Origin: Eublepharis macularius
Lineage: Eukaryota; Chordata; Lepidosauria; Squamata; Eublepharidae
Direction: 5' to 3'
NCBI RefSeq assembly: GCF_028583425.1
Contig: NC_072801.1
Span: forward strand, 59,349,766 to 59,413,765
DNA: 64,000 nt
A program made the translations under genes and the position numbers. This document shows, one piece after another, positions 22,640 to 33,517 of the stretch. A model generated the notes under the pieces. That model was not told where the DNA came from. It ran no database searches and saw only the letters and a list, made by a program, of their open reading frames with translations. The first letter of the stretch is position 1; the number at the start of each line of letters is the position of its first letter.

Positions 22640-22900
22640 AGTCAGTTGTAATAATATGTCACATTTATATAATGTGTTCAAAGCACATCACAGACTCCAT
22701 AATCCTTACAAGAGGCCTACAGGGGAGTCCAGCACTATTATTACCATACAAGCAGAGCAGAAAGGGTTAAGCTAAGAGATAATGGTTTTCCTAAGGCATG
22801 GAGGATGCTTTATGCTGTTCCTGCATTGGGCAGGGGTTGGACTAGATGGTCTGTAATCCCCTTCCAACTCTATGATGCCTAGTAAGTGCATGGAAGAGGT
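22640..22900 (-). mobile_element. Old SINE/LINE-tail fragment, MIR/L2-like
   Basis: TTATATAATGTGTTCAAAGC and GTGAGATTTGAGCC resemble the 3' half of MIR/L2-type repeats. It is degraded. Confidence 0.4.
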
Positions 22901-22978
22901 GAGATTTGAGCCATAGACTTCCCAGATTATGGCATGTTTATTACACCATCCTCCAGTAGTGAACAGGAAGAGGCCATA

Positions 22979-23160
22979 AGGTTGCCAGGTCTGGGTAGGG
23001 AAATTCCTGGAGATTTTGGGGGTGGAGCCTGGAGAAGATGGGGTTTAGGGAGGGGAAGGGCCTCAGTGGAATATAATGCCATAGAATGCACCCTCCAAAG
23101 CAGCCATTTTCTCCAGGGGAATGGATGTCTGTCACCTGGAGATCAATTGGAATGATGGAA
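22979..23160 (+). mobile_element. Family A short repeat
   Basis: It runs GGTTGCCAGGTCTGGGTAGG through CACCTGGAGATCAATTGG; the 3' end is degraded. Confidence 0.75.
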
Positions 23161-23314
23161 TGCAGATGGGATTTTAAACTATATCTTGGCACTGGAGTAT
23201 CCTAGGATGTGTGATGATGGGGAGGAATCTGAGGAATCTGAACAACTGAGGAAAGGACAGAAAAGGGTTGCAATCTGATTCTTTGTGCCAAATGTCAGGA
23301 TGGAGCTTTGTTTA

Positions 23315-23513
23315 ATGCATTTAGATATTTATACTCCACTTTTGTCCCCTGTGGGAATCCAAAGTGGTTTACAATATGGTTCTTCCTTCCTCCATTTTAT
23401 CCTTACAACAGTGAGAAAATGACTGGGCCAGGGTTATAAAATGAGCTTCTAAAAAAAGTGTGGATTCTTACCTGATCCTAGTTCACCACTCTAACCACTG
23501 TACAATACTGTTA
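23315..23513 (-). mobile_element. tRNA-derived SINE, family E, degraded
   Basis: On the plus strand it reads ATACTCCACTTTTGTCCCC, CCTTACAACAG and CACTCTAACCACTGTACAA. Confidence 0.6.
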
Positions 23514-24436
23514 TTCAAGTAGTCGGATCGGGGTACACAAGATGGTGGAGACAGGGCTGTGAGAATAGGGATTTTCTGTGAGCCTGGGGATGTGTTAGTG
23601 TTGGTAGGTTTGGATCACATCATAGGATTTCCTAAGAACTGAATCAAAGCAAGGGAACAGATTAATATTGTGTCACTCTGTATTAGGATTTTCCAGATGT
23701 ATGGTTTTTAAAAATATGTTTCCTTTTGCAAGTAGCTTTTTTCCAAATAATGTTCCTGTTTTTGCTCTCTTGTTGCCCTTCCAGAAGCTGCTGCGGAAGG
23801 GGTTAAAATAGACAGCTGCAAAAACTAATTCTGCCGTGAAAAAAACACTTTATTTCACCCTGACCTTTGGCCAAACTGCAAAGTGCCGCAGCGAAGCCAT
23901 GATGTGGGGGCATTTCAGCATTTCCGTTGGGGCCTACTGTGGGGGAAACTTGAGTTAGCGTCCTGGTCTGAGAAGGGCACCACTGTGGGCAATTCCACAA
24001 TGCCCAAGTCAGGGATGGAAGGACATTCCATTGCCATAAATGCCAAACTAGTCCCACTTTTCCCATCCCCAGCCCAAACGCTAGACTATCTGCCCTTCAG
24101 TAATCCCTTTAAAGGGTCAATAATATTAACTCTTAGCCTATCTCTAGTGTTTTCTGAAGATTCAAATCAACTTGTTACCTCAGTAATCCTTACAATAACC
24201 CTTCACGTAGGCCACTATTGTGGCATTTGTTGTGGCATCACCCAGTCAAGCTAAATCCCTACAACTGGGGAGCACAAATGTGAGGTGTAGAATTTGGAAG
24301 GGGTAACCGAACCTTTCTCCTCACTCACACTTTCTCCTTTACAACCTCTTTTAAAAAGATATTTTTTCAGCCATGGATACTTTTAGTCACAAAAGCCCCA
24401 CAAAAAGAAAAAGGACCTTTACAATCAATTATTCCT

Positions 24437-24640
24437 TGATTTCATTTATACCCCTCCTTTCTTCACAAAGTGGACCCAAAGCCCCTGATATCATTCTCCT
24501 CTTCTCCATTTTATCCTCACAACAACCCTGTGAGGTAGGTTAAACTGAGAGTGTGTGACTAGCCCAGGGTCAGCCAGCAAAATTCCATGGGGATTCCAAG
24601 CTAGGTCTCCCAGATCCAGCTAATGGATTCAGCACTCAAT
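24437..24640 (-). mobile_element. tRNA-derived SINE, family E
   Basis: On the plus strand it reads TTATCCTCACAACAACCCTG, GGGTCAGCCAGCAAAATTCC and a degraded tRNA-like end. Confidence 0.75.
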
Positions 24641-24784
24641 TCGTTTTACTCGTTAAAACCTCCTTGTGGGGATTTGGCAACTACCAGACTCTGGCCCATG
24701 GCTTCCTGGTGCAGTCACATCAAGTTGGCCCTAACGATGAGAGAGAGCAGCTTGCCTAAGATAAGCTGATATGTTCCTGAGGTG

Positions 24785-25001
24785 CAGGGCTTTTTTTCAG
24801 GTGGAACGCAGTGGAACGGAGTTCCGGAACCTCTTGAAAATGGTCACATGGCTGGTGGCCCCGCCCTCCACACCATGGCTAAACTGGACTCTGTCTGGAG
24901 ATCAGGGGGCGGGGCCAGCGTCAGCCACCAGCCATGTGATCATTTTCTCCGAGGGCAACCCACTGAGTTCCACCACCTCTTTTCCCAGAAAAAAAGCCCT
25001 G
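24785..25001 (+). mobile_element. hAT-type MITE, family H copy 2, perfect 8-bp target duplication
   Basis: CAGGGCTTTTTTTC and AAAAAAAGCCCTG are the terminal inverted repeats. CTGAGGTG flanks both sides exactly. Confidence 0.9.
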
Positions 25002-26109
25002 CTGAGGTGATGTTTGAACTGGGGACTTCAGAGCTCAGTGTAGACACAGTGATAGGTATTTTGCCCATACAAGCCAAAGGGCACACAGGCTTGCCACCTA
25101 ATGAATCTTGCACTTGCTCCTGCGCCTTTAAAGAGCAGCCTGATCTGCAGACATTAGGAAGTAATCAAGCTGTAGCAATCTTTGCCTCACTGAGTTCTGC
25201 CAGTCAAGCAGTTGTCAAAGGCACAAGAGCAGGCCAGACCTCCTTTTCCTTCTAGTCAGTTGGCAACTTTTACACGCTTTAAGCAGTGGACAGGTATGCG
25301 GCAGCTACCCCAATGAACTGTACACATGAGGCAAGCAAAACATTTTCAAATGGAAGACAGAATCATCTCTGATCATAAGCCAGTGGAGATAAAGAATCTA
25401 AATATGGGTCTCAATCAGACCATGAGCTTCCTCGTGCAATCCATACACTTGCCCAGTTCAGGAATAGATGGTAGCTTATTTCAGAGGGGCAGAGTTTTTT
25501 GGGAGAGGAGGCAGGGTTGTGTCTTTCTCCTGTAGCCCTGACATCTTACGATATGCCTGCACTGAAATTCTCAAACCCAGCCTGAATTCTCAGAGGTGGG
25601 GGGGGGGCGGTCTAGGCAAAAGCAGTGACGTTGTGATCCTTGAACCCCATGTGGGTGGTTGAATAAGGACCTTTATGAACAGTTGTTGCAATGTTCCCCT
25701 GGCAGTTCAGCGTTGGGAGGGGGGGATCCTGGCAGCATCAATGCCCCCATTTATCTGCTTGGCGTCATTGCGAGGGTGGGAGGAATGGAATGCTAGTGGC
25801 ACAATGTACCAGGGAATTATGGAGATGCCTTATAACTGTGGGATCAGGGGACAAAACAGTATTCCTAGTCTCAGATGAAAGCGAGTTCTTCTACATCAAC
25901 ACATAACTTTGGTTGGAGCGCATTGGAAATGCATTATCTTTATCCCTTTGTGAATTGTATTGTTCAGCAATATGGTACTCATTTTAAGCTGGGGCGCATT
26001 CTGGTCATTGATGAGGGTCGGCAGACCGCAATGAATGGGCAATCAATGCAGTTGATCACCCTGGCTCCTTTGGGTATCCAACTGTGAGTCATGCCAGCTT
26101 GTAGGATAG

Positions 26110-26205
26110 GAGGAGGCTAACAGTTCCATCCTAAGACTATCCTGGGAATAAGCCCCACTGAATTGCTCTGAGCAGAATTCTATGTAGAACTGCTTGGGAT
26201 TGCTC
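26110..26205. repeat. Degraded short palindromic repeat
   Basis: GGGAATAAGCCCCACTGAA near the centre and GCTTGGGATTGC at the end resemble the AATCCTAAG-type palindromic MITEs (family K-like). Confidence 0.4.
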
Positions 26206-27722
26206 TCTAGTAGTGGTTGAGGGTGAATGTGGAGAGCCAAAAACAGCTGTTTAAATTTGGCTAGCAGAAAAATGGTTCAGATTTTGGGATGCTCTGATTA
26301 GCTTTGCTTTTGTGACCCTCAGCAATGCTTGCTTTAACTGGTGCATCTGTTAATCAAGGCTGTGTCCACATGAAGGTTTTTCTCTACCTTGGGTTCCTAA
26401 TTGCAGTGGAATGAGCTGCAGCATGAATTCAGACAGAGGAACTAGTAGTTTATAATACTAGATTGTTATAATCTTGCAATAATAATTACCATTGTTTTTT
26501 TTAAGGCCTATAAAAGCACTCCAGAGGCATTGTGTGTTTGTGTGTGTGAATATGTGCACGCACACATAGGGAAAATGGTGGCTGGTGGAGGAGAGCATGC
26601 ACAAAACTGCCGTCAGAGACTTAGATGCCAGTACCTTTGCATTTGTGGCAACAATGATAGGAAAAGCGAGAATCCTCCTGACTTTGTGGATGCAGCCCAC
26701 CACATTATTCCAACTTCAGTTTTCAGTCCTCTGTCCCCCTCTGTTCCAAAGGGAACTGAATTTCATAAAAGCTTCTCTGAACTTCTTTTTAAGTAGGGGG
26801 GAAGGGTGTGTGAACATGTATGAAAACTAATGTTAGAAACAGTCACATGACACAGTGTTAACTTGTGGAATTCACTGCCACAAGATGCCATTGCCACTAT
26901 CTTAGATGGTTTTAAAAGGAATCAGATATCATCACAAGAAGACAACATGCTTCTGAATAAGAGTTGCAGCATGGAAGGGGGGCAGTTACCTTTATCTCCT
27001 GCTAATGTAAGCTTCACAGAGACTGGCTAGCTTCTATGAAAAACAAAATGTTGGACTAAAAGGAACTCTGATCTGATCCAGCAAGCCTTTTATAAATGTT
27101 CTCTGTGATCTCCCCAAAACAAATGGATTTTGGAATGCTAGAGAAGGGGGAAATTTTGAGTCAGGACCAGATGTTTCTCAATGTGCATTCCACACAAGTG
27201 TGTAGCTGTAAATCAGATTCATGCCCTTCTAACGGGAAAATTGTGCAGTTCTGAATCAGTGGACAATCAGCAAATTCAACACCCATTCTGCAATGTGTTT
27301 CCAACACGAATGATTCCAGATAATGTTCATCCAGCTATTGATCTGGTAAACTGGGGGTAGGAGTGGCTGTATGGGAGGAGGAAGTATGTGTATGCATGCA
27401 TGCAAACATAAGGAAAATGCACAGGTATACTGTAGTGCACAAATGAGCTCATAATTAACATGCAGTCAGCCTCACCAGGTCTGAAATTCACCAGCCATCC
27501 CTCTAGGATTCCAAATGTTTTAGGAAATCTTCCTGTGGGTACTTTTGTATTTTAAAAAGAAGAAGAAGAAACCCCCCCAGAACTGAGGCAGGAAGATATG
27601 ATGAGAACCAGAGGCATTGCATGGGTAAGGAGGGACAGTTAAAAACAACAGCTGGCCCAGCCTAAGGAACTGCCATGGAGGTCCCACAGACATGGGAGAA
27701 TGGTAGAATTGATGTCTGAGCT

Positions 27723-28696
27723 AGGGCTGTCAGCTCTAACTTGGGAAATTCCTGGAGATGGGGGGTGAAACCTGGAGAAACCTGGAGAAAGTGGGGTTTG
27801 GGGAGGGAAAGGACTTTGGCATGGCATAATTCCATAGAGTCCACCCCCCAAAGTAGCCATTTTCTCCAGGTGAACTGATCTCTGTGGCCTGGAGACCAGT
27901 TGTAATTCTGGGAGATCTCCAGCCACTACCTGAAGGGCCCTCCCCACTCAGGTACCAGAAGGGCATAAAAACTCATTATCCATAATGGTGGACAGATCTG
28001 TGTGGGTTATACTGTGACTTGCTCAGTGCCTCAAACTTTGGCTCTGTCTGGGGATGGACGACATGAACCCATCCATTTTGCTGTGCTAAGAAGCCTAACT
28101 GATTTGCCTCTGGGAATAGAGATTTTGCCTCTTGCCTTTTGCCTTTTGACAACTTTGGAAACCAACTTCTGCTTCTATATTGGAGTTTAAATGTGTTCTT
28201 GCTGATTTGCAACATGAGCAATTCTGTGCAACGTCTCTCTTTCTAAGTGCTTCCGGTCTGATTATCTTTATGCCCAGGATGAAGTGAGTTTTTTCCACTC
28301 ACGAAACGGGTTAATAACAATTTGCCTGCAAACTCCCGTCGGCGTCTATTAAATAATTATTCCTACTCTGGACCGTGAAAGAACAAACAACTTGCACAAG
28401 TCTCCCCTCCCACCGGCTTTTTTCATTGTACCCAGCATTTGCACTTTAAAGTTTCAAACGTATTCCGGACGGTGAAGATTCAGCTTATAAATGGATGGAC
28501 TTTGAGATTTTGAAATTGTGACGATTTTGATGTTCTATCGGATGGACCTTGTATTTTGTAAATGTATTTATGATGCATGTTAAACTCATTTAGCACTTTT
28601 GCACCTTGCACTTTGAAAAAATATATACAATTAATTTCTAGAATTGTGATTCCCCGGTTTGTTGGTTTTTTCACTACCTGGAGGCTGGCAACCCTA
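27723..28696 (+). mobile_element. Family A repeat split by a 739-bp insertion
   Basis: The left part (27723-27932) ends CCACTACCTG. The missing end GAGGCTGGCAACCCTAG resumes at 28681 after the inserted sequence. Confidence 0.85.
27933..28671. mobile_element. 739-bp insertion with 9-bp target duplication, possibly a Penelope-like fragment
   Basis: CACTACCTG is duplicated at 27924-27932 and 28672-28680. Inside, GGATGA, an AGTGAG/CTCAC stem and GAAACGGG (28278-28310) resemble the hammerhead-type motif of Penelope-like retroelements. No reverse transcriptase frame is present. Confidence 0.65.
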
Positions 28697-29348
28697 GTCT
28701 GAACCCTGTTTATGCTCAAAAATGCAACAACGCTTGATGAAATCTCAGGAGTGGTGTGGATGTGTGTGCATTGTTGCTGAGCCAGGTTTCCAGTCAAGGG
28801 TGTGGCTTTGGCCCCAAGAAACTAGTCTCCTGCCCATCATTAGCCAAAACAAAATGATGTGCAAATCTACTTATTTTGCACAAGGGACACAGATCACTAA
28901 ATTCAGCTTTCCTTGCCCCAGAATGTTGATTTCTTTTTCAACCATAGAGAATTCACAGACTTGCTGAATGCTGAGCTTTTCCGTAGCTGCAGCTGTGCCT
29001 CCACCCCACATCCCTGCAAATTTCTGTAACCTTAGGAAAATTAGAGGGAAGTAGCTCCCTGTATCTAGAAGAAATCTACTGTATTTACGGGAAAGGAAGA
29101 CAACCCTGAATGTAAGATCCTCCCCCTTCAAATGTTAATCACAAAGTTTTTGGTGTTAGATGTAACTGTAACTTGTATGCAAACTTAAGATAACTCCCTC
29201 CTTTTATGGCACAGGCATACCATGGTTGATGGGAGCTCCAGGGAGCCGCTGTTTGCTTCATTGCAGTCAAATATACAAGTACCTGTATCCGGGCTGTGTA
29301 TACCTGCTAACTGAATTTAAAAAGAACTGGGATCTCCAGACACAAACA

Positions 29349-29517
29349 CCCAGTGTTTTATTTTTGAAGGCTTTCACGGCTGGAGAACGATGGTTGTTGT
29401 GGATTTTCCGGGCTGTATCGCTGTGGTCTTGGCGTTGTCGTTCCTGACGTTTCGCCAGCAGCTGTGACTGTTATCTTCAGAGGTGTAGACAGAGATCTCT
29501 CAGTGTCAAAACTCAGT
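29349..29517 (-). mobile_element. Penelope-like repeat fragment with hammerhead-type motif
   Basis: The minus strand reads CTGAAGA (29480-29474), an ACAGTCACAGCTGCTG arm and GCGAAACGTCAGGAAC. This is a layout reported for Penelope-like element terminal regions. GAAGGCTTTCACGGCTGGAG on the plus strand is a widespread sauropsid repeat sequence. Confidence 0.55.
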
Positions 29518-30955
29518 GTTTGTTGCGATGGTTACTCCTTTGGAACTTTTCTTTAACTACCAGGCTTTCCTTCGCAATAATGAGATCCTTTCGCTGGTTC
29601 CCTTTTTAAAGTAGCTTGAAATATTTGAGTCCTTAGAGTTGGCTGGAGAGAAATAGATGTCCACAACCATATGAAGCAGATTTTTGTTTGTGATCGTAAA
29701 GTTTTTTTTTAAAGGATAACTTTCAGGAATCCCACATCAGTACTTCATATGAGAATTATTTACAGAAACAGAAGATGAATGCTAATCATAATGTCTATAC
29801 AGCAGTCCTCAGAGAGTGCTGCTGAGTTCCATGTGTTTGTTTAAGAGAGAATGAGAATTAGCCAGCAGGAGTTGAAAAAAACCCTTTGATATTAAGAAAT
29901 GAGTTCTGGTGCTTCAGAACAAAGGGATGATGAATTGTAGGTTCCTTCTGCCAAGTGAGGGGGTGGAACTTGAACTTCCCATCAAACCAAGACTTTGACC
30001 CTCTCTGTAAAGTGATGCTTTTGCCAGGTGTTTTTGTCTAAAAATAACTGGGCGGAAGTTCTGCTGAGAACTAAACAGGGGAGCTGGTTTGGTGATTTTT
30101 GGACCCTAACAGTTTTTCTGCTTAGGCTTACCTGACTTCTCTTCTCATTGCAGACCCTGTCCCACATGGCTTTTGTCTATCCAGGTCCCCAGCATAGCCT
30201 TTTCAGTGGCCTAAACTAAGGGCCCGCCCCTCCCTCTTGTGCTGGCGGATCCACCCAGTGATTTTAACAAAGCCCCATTCAGAAAATCAATATAAAACCA
30301 AGGATTAATAAGAAACAATAGAACATGCATAAGCAGCACTCTATATACACTGGAATATACTAGGAGGTTTTAACTGGGGCTGATGCTAGGAAGTTTTAAC
30401 TGGGGCTGATGTGTGTTTTCTTTGGCCTTTAGAAAACTGGATTCTTTGCTTAGAAAATTAAAATTCTTAGACAAAGCAATGACTGATATGATGATTTATT
30501 TATTTTGCACAAAGTTACTTTATTCTACATTTTTCTGTCAGTTTTTTGGGGGGTGGTTTTGGCAGAATTTGATAGAGGGAAGGGGAGGTAAGTAATACAG
30601 CAACACAATATTGGTAAAGGAAGTCCTGGAAAAACAGGCAATTCCCTGCACAAAAGAATAAACAGACATGAAGATGACATTAAAATCACAATATGTAGAA
30701 ATTGGGGCAGGGGGACATTTTAATCTGACCCAAAGTTACAGTTCCCTTACATACTTCAAAAGGAAAATCAAATGTGAAATTGCTGAATTAAAATTCATTA
30801 ACAAATTCAGGACAATATACCTACCTGGGTTTAACAGGGTCCTGGGATTCATAACTCACTAATGTCTTGTGCATTCCACCCCTTACAGATGTTAATTACA
30901 TCAGCCATACTCCTGTAAAAGTCTATTGTATATCTACTTATCTCATTTAATCCTG

Positions 30956-31107
30956 GGCCGTTTTCACACTGCTTACTGGCCACAGAACATTGCGCCAAGC
31001 TCCCGGAACGACAGTGTCTTCCTGGCGCAATTTCACACCAGGAAGATGCTGTCGTTCCGGGAGCTTGGCGCGATGGTCCATGGCTGGTAAGCAGTGTGAA
31101 AATGGCC
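30956..31107. mobile_element. MITE with GGCCGTTTTCACAC termini, 3-bp duplication
   Basis: GGCCGTTTTCACACTGCTTA and its near-complement TAAGCAGTGTGAAAATGGCC bound a 152-bp foldback element flanked by CTG. A 3-bp duplication fits PIF/Harbinger-type elements. Confidence 0.75.
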
Positions 31108-31138
31108 CTGCACTAGGTTTTACAGTTTGCCTAACAAC

Positions 31139-31375
31139 CATTGGGTTTATCTCACACCAATGCTGAGTGAACTGATTACTCTTTGGACTGATTCTTGTTT
31201 AGAACTGGCCTCTCTTTTGTAACCCGCCCCCCACTTCTGTTGTATGTAACTCAATTTGATGGATATTGACTCCACTGCATCTGATGAAACAAGCTCTAAC
31301 TCTAGAAAGCTTATGTTGGAATAAATATCATTAGTCTTTAAGATGCTACTGAACTCCTATTTTATTCTGTACTGA
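31139..31375 (+). repeat. Family J repeat, long form
   Basis: It runs CTCACACCAATGCTGAGTGA, GATTCTTGTTTAGAACTGGC, CTGATGAAACAAGC and GAAAGCTTATGTTGGAAT, then GATGCTACTGAACTCC. It is the same layout as 5140-5375. Confidence 0.75.
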
Positions 31376-31950
31376 GTATTGTCTTCTGTGTGGAATCCAG
31401 TCTGGGAAAGCTCTGATTACATAAACTCTTAAGTACTGCCATTTGTTTTTCTCCTTGCGTGATCACATTTTCCCAGTCTAGCACAGGCCAGCCCACAATC
31501 CTCTGTACATGATGTTGCACCTCTCGGGGTGTTTACTGATTGGACAAGGCAGAGACCACAGACTGACTCATGAGTAGGGTGAGGGGCTGGTTAAAAAAAA
31601 ATCAGGTAGTAATAGATGTGCAAGTATGAGCAACGCTTTACTGAAGAGAAATCTTGAAGAGAAGGAGGGAAACCAATGAACTGGAATACACCATGGCGGA
31701 AAGCATGAAAATGGCGGGGGCGGGGGGGGGAGGGGAGGGGCGTATAGAATAAGAAAATCTCTGCAGGATCAGACCACTGGTCTATCAAGTCCAACATCCT
31801 GTTTCACACAAAAGTCAAAACAGTTGCCCTGGAGGGCTAAGAAATGAGATAGAGACCAAGGCCTTCCTCTGATGTTGTCTTGTAGCACTGGTATCCAGAA
31901 CTTTACTGTTTCCAAAAAAGCAGGTTACCTTTAGTCATCCTAACTAAAAG

Positions 31951-32273
31951 CAGGGTTTTTTTTCAGCTGGAACGCGGAGGAACGGAGTTCCAGCACCTCT
32001 TGAAAATGGTCACATGGCCGGTGGCCCCGCCCCCTGATCTCCAGACAAAGAGGAGTTTAGATTGCCCTCCGTGCTGCGGTGTGGAGGGCAATCTAAACTC
32101 CCTTCTGTCTGAAGACTGGGGTGGGACCACCGGCGTGTGACCATTTTCACCGAGGGCGATTTAAACTTTAAAATACTCCCCCCTTGTTCCAGCTGTCCCA
32201 AAGTGACGTCATTGTGTGGTCCTGAGTTCCACCACAGAGTTCCACCACCTCTTTTCCCAGAAAAAAAGCCCTG
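31951..32273 (+). mobile_element. hAT-type MITE, family H copy 3, perfect 8-bp target duplication
   Basis: CAGGGTTTTTTTTC and GAAAAAAAGCCCTG are its ends; ACTAAAAG flanks both sides. An internal inverted repeat (GTTTAGATTGCCCTCC) surrounds the centre. Confidence 0.9.
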
Positions 32274-33076
32274 ACTAAAAGAGTAACAGAGGAGAGGTTA
32301 ATCCTTTAGTTAGGATGACTAAAGGTAACTAAAATGAACCCTTGATGAACCTCTCCTCTGTTAATTTTTCTAATCTCCCTTTAAAGCCGTATATGCTCGT
32401 GGTCATCACTGCATCCTCTGGCACTGCATTCTACAATTTAATCACCTCAGTGAAGAAGCCTGTTCTGATTCTATTGCTCATCAACATCGCTGGGTGCCTT
32501 GAAGAATTATGGGAGAGGGAGAAAAAAGTTCGTTTGTTCCACTTTCTTCACCCCATGAATAATTTTGTAAATTTCTTTCATGCCTGCGCCCTGCCTTAGT
32601 TGTATTTTGTTTCTCTAAACAGAACACCACCACCCTAGAATTTAGGAAAAATTCTCCAATTCCTTAATCCGTTCGTGCTTTTCAAGCTCTAGAATATCTT
32701 TTTTGAGATATGACAACCAGAACTGCATGAGGCATTCCAAATTTTGCTACAACATAGATCTATCCAAGGGCATTACAGTATTGGCTGCTTTATTTTCAAT
32801 CACTTTTTTAATAATTTTCAGCATGGGTTTGCTAAACAAGGCCTCTTCCATGGAAGGAATTCTTTCTCTCGTGTAGGAAGCCTCCGAGTGGAAGGCTAGT
32901 TGAATCTAATCCATGGTGCTCTACATCACTGGTCTTCAACTGGTGGGTTGTTGAGTGCCATCCAGATCAAGACCTGACTTTCTCCTGATAATCTTTTCGT
33001 GAGAGAAGGAGGCAGATAGTGACAGAGAGAAGGCTCGATAGATAGGTAGATTGAAGTAATTAAAGAGTAGATATAG

Positions 33077-33291
33077 GGTTGCCAGCTTCAAGTTGAGAAA
33101 TTCCTGGAGATCTGGGGGGTGAAACCTGGAGAAAGTGGGGTTTGGGGAGGGAAAGGACCTTGTCATGGCATAATTCCATAGAGTCCACCCCAAAAGTAGC
33201 CATTTTCTCCAGGTGAACTGATCTTTGTGGACTGGAGACCAGGTGTAATTCCGGGAGATCTCCAGCCACTACCTGGAGTCTGGTAACCCTA
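33077..33291 (+). mobile_element. Family A short repeat with probable 10-bp target duplication
   Basis: GGGTTGCCAGCTTCAAG through CTGGTAACCCT. The flanks GAGTAGATAT and AAGTAGATAC agree at 8 of 10 positions. Confidence 0.8.
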
Positions 33292-33408
33292 AGTAGATAC
33301 CATGTGACGAATTAAACTCATTGGAAACATTCAAAACTAGTGCTCTAGCACTAGACTAGTGTTTCTGGTGCTGTCACCTCACCTAAAGACTCACTTTGCT
33401 GTTTTCAG

Positions 33409-33433
33409 ATTAGCATTGGATTAGGTAGTGACT
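33409..33433 (+). other. PLEKHA4: PLEKHA4 5' UTR at the start of the first coding exon
   Basis: A good acceptor (TTGCTGTTTTCAG, ending 33408) lies 25 bases before the start codon. The first coding exon is therefore spliced to at least one upstream non-coding exon, which I could not place with confidence. Confidence 0.65.
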
Positions 33434-33517
33434 ATGTCAGAAGGAGACCGGCCTAGAAGTGGCCTGAGTCAAGCAAGCAGCACAGCTACCATCACTTCGG
33501 TCTCCATGGGAACAAAG
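33434..33517 (+). CDS. PLEKHA4: PLEKHA4 coding exon 1 (residues 1-28)
   Basis: It encodes MSEGDRPRSGLSQASS and a Ser/Thr stretch, comparable to the human start MEGSRPRSSLSLASS. The donor is AAG then GTAAGG, phase 0. Confidence 0.9.

Larger units (their letters stand above)
11310..33408. other. 22 kb repeat-rich spacer, probably including the PLEKHA4 5' non-coding exon(s) and first intron
   Basis: No protein gene was recognised. All frames above 100 codons are isolated and mostly lie in repeats. The contents are listed as separate repeat entries. A 5' non-coding PLEKHA4 exon must end somewhere here, given the acceptor at 33408. Confidence 0.5.
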
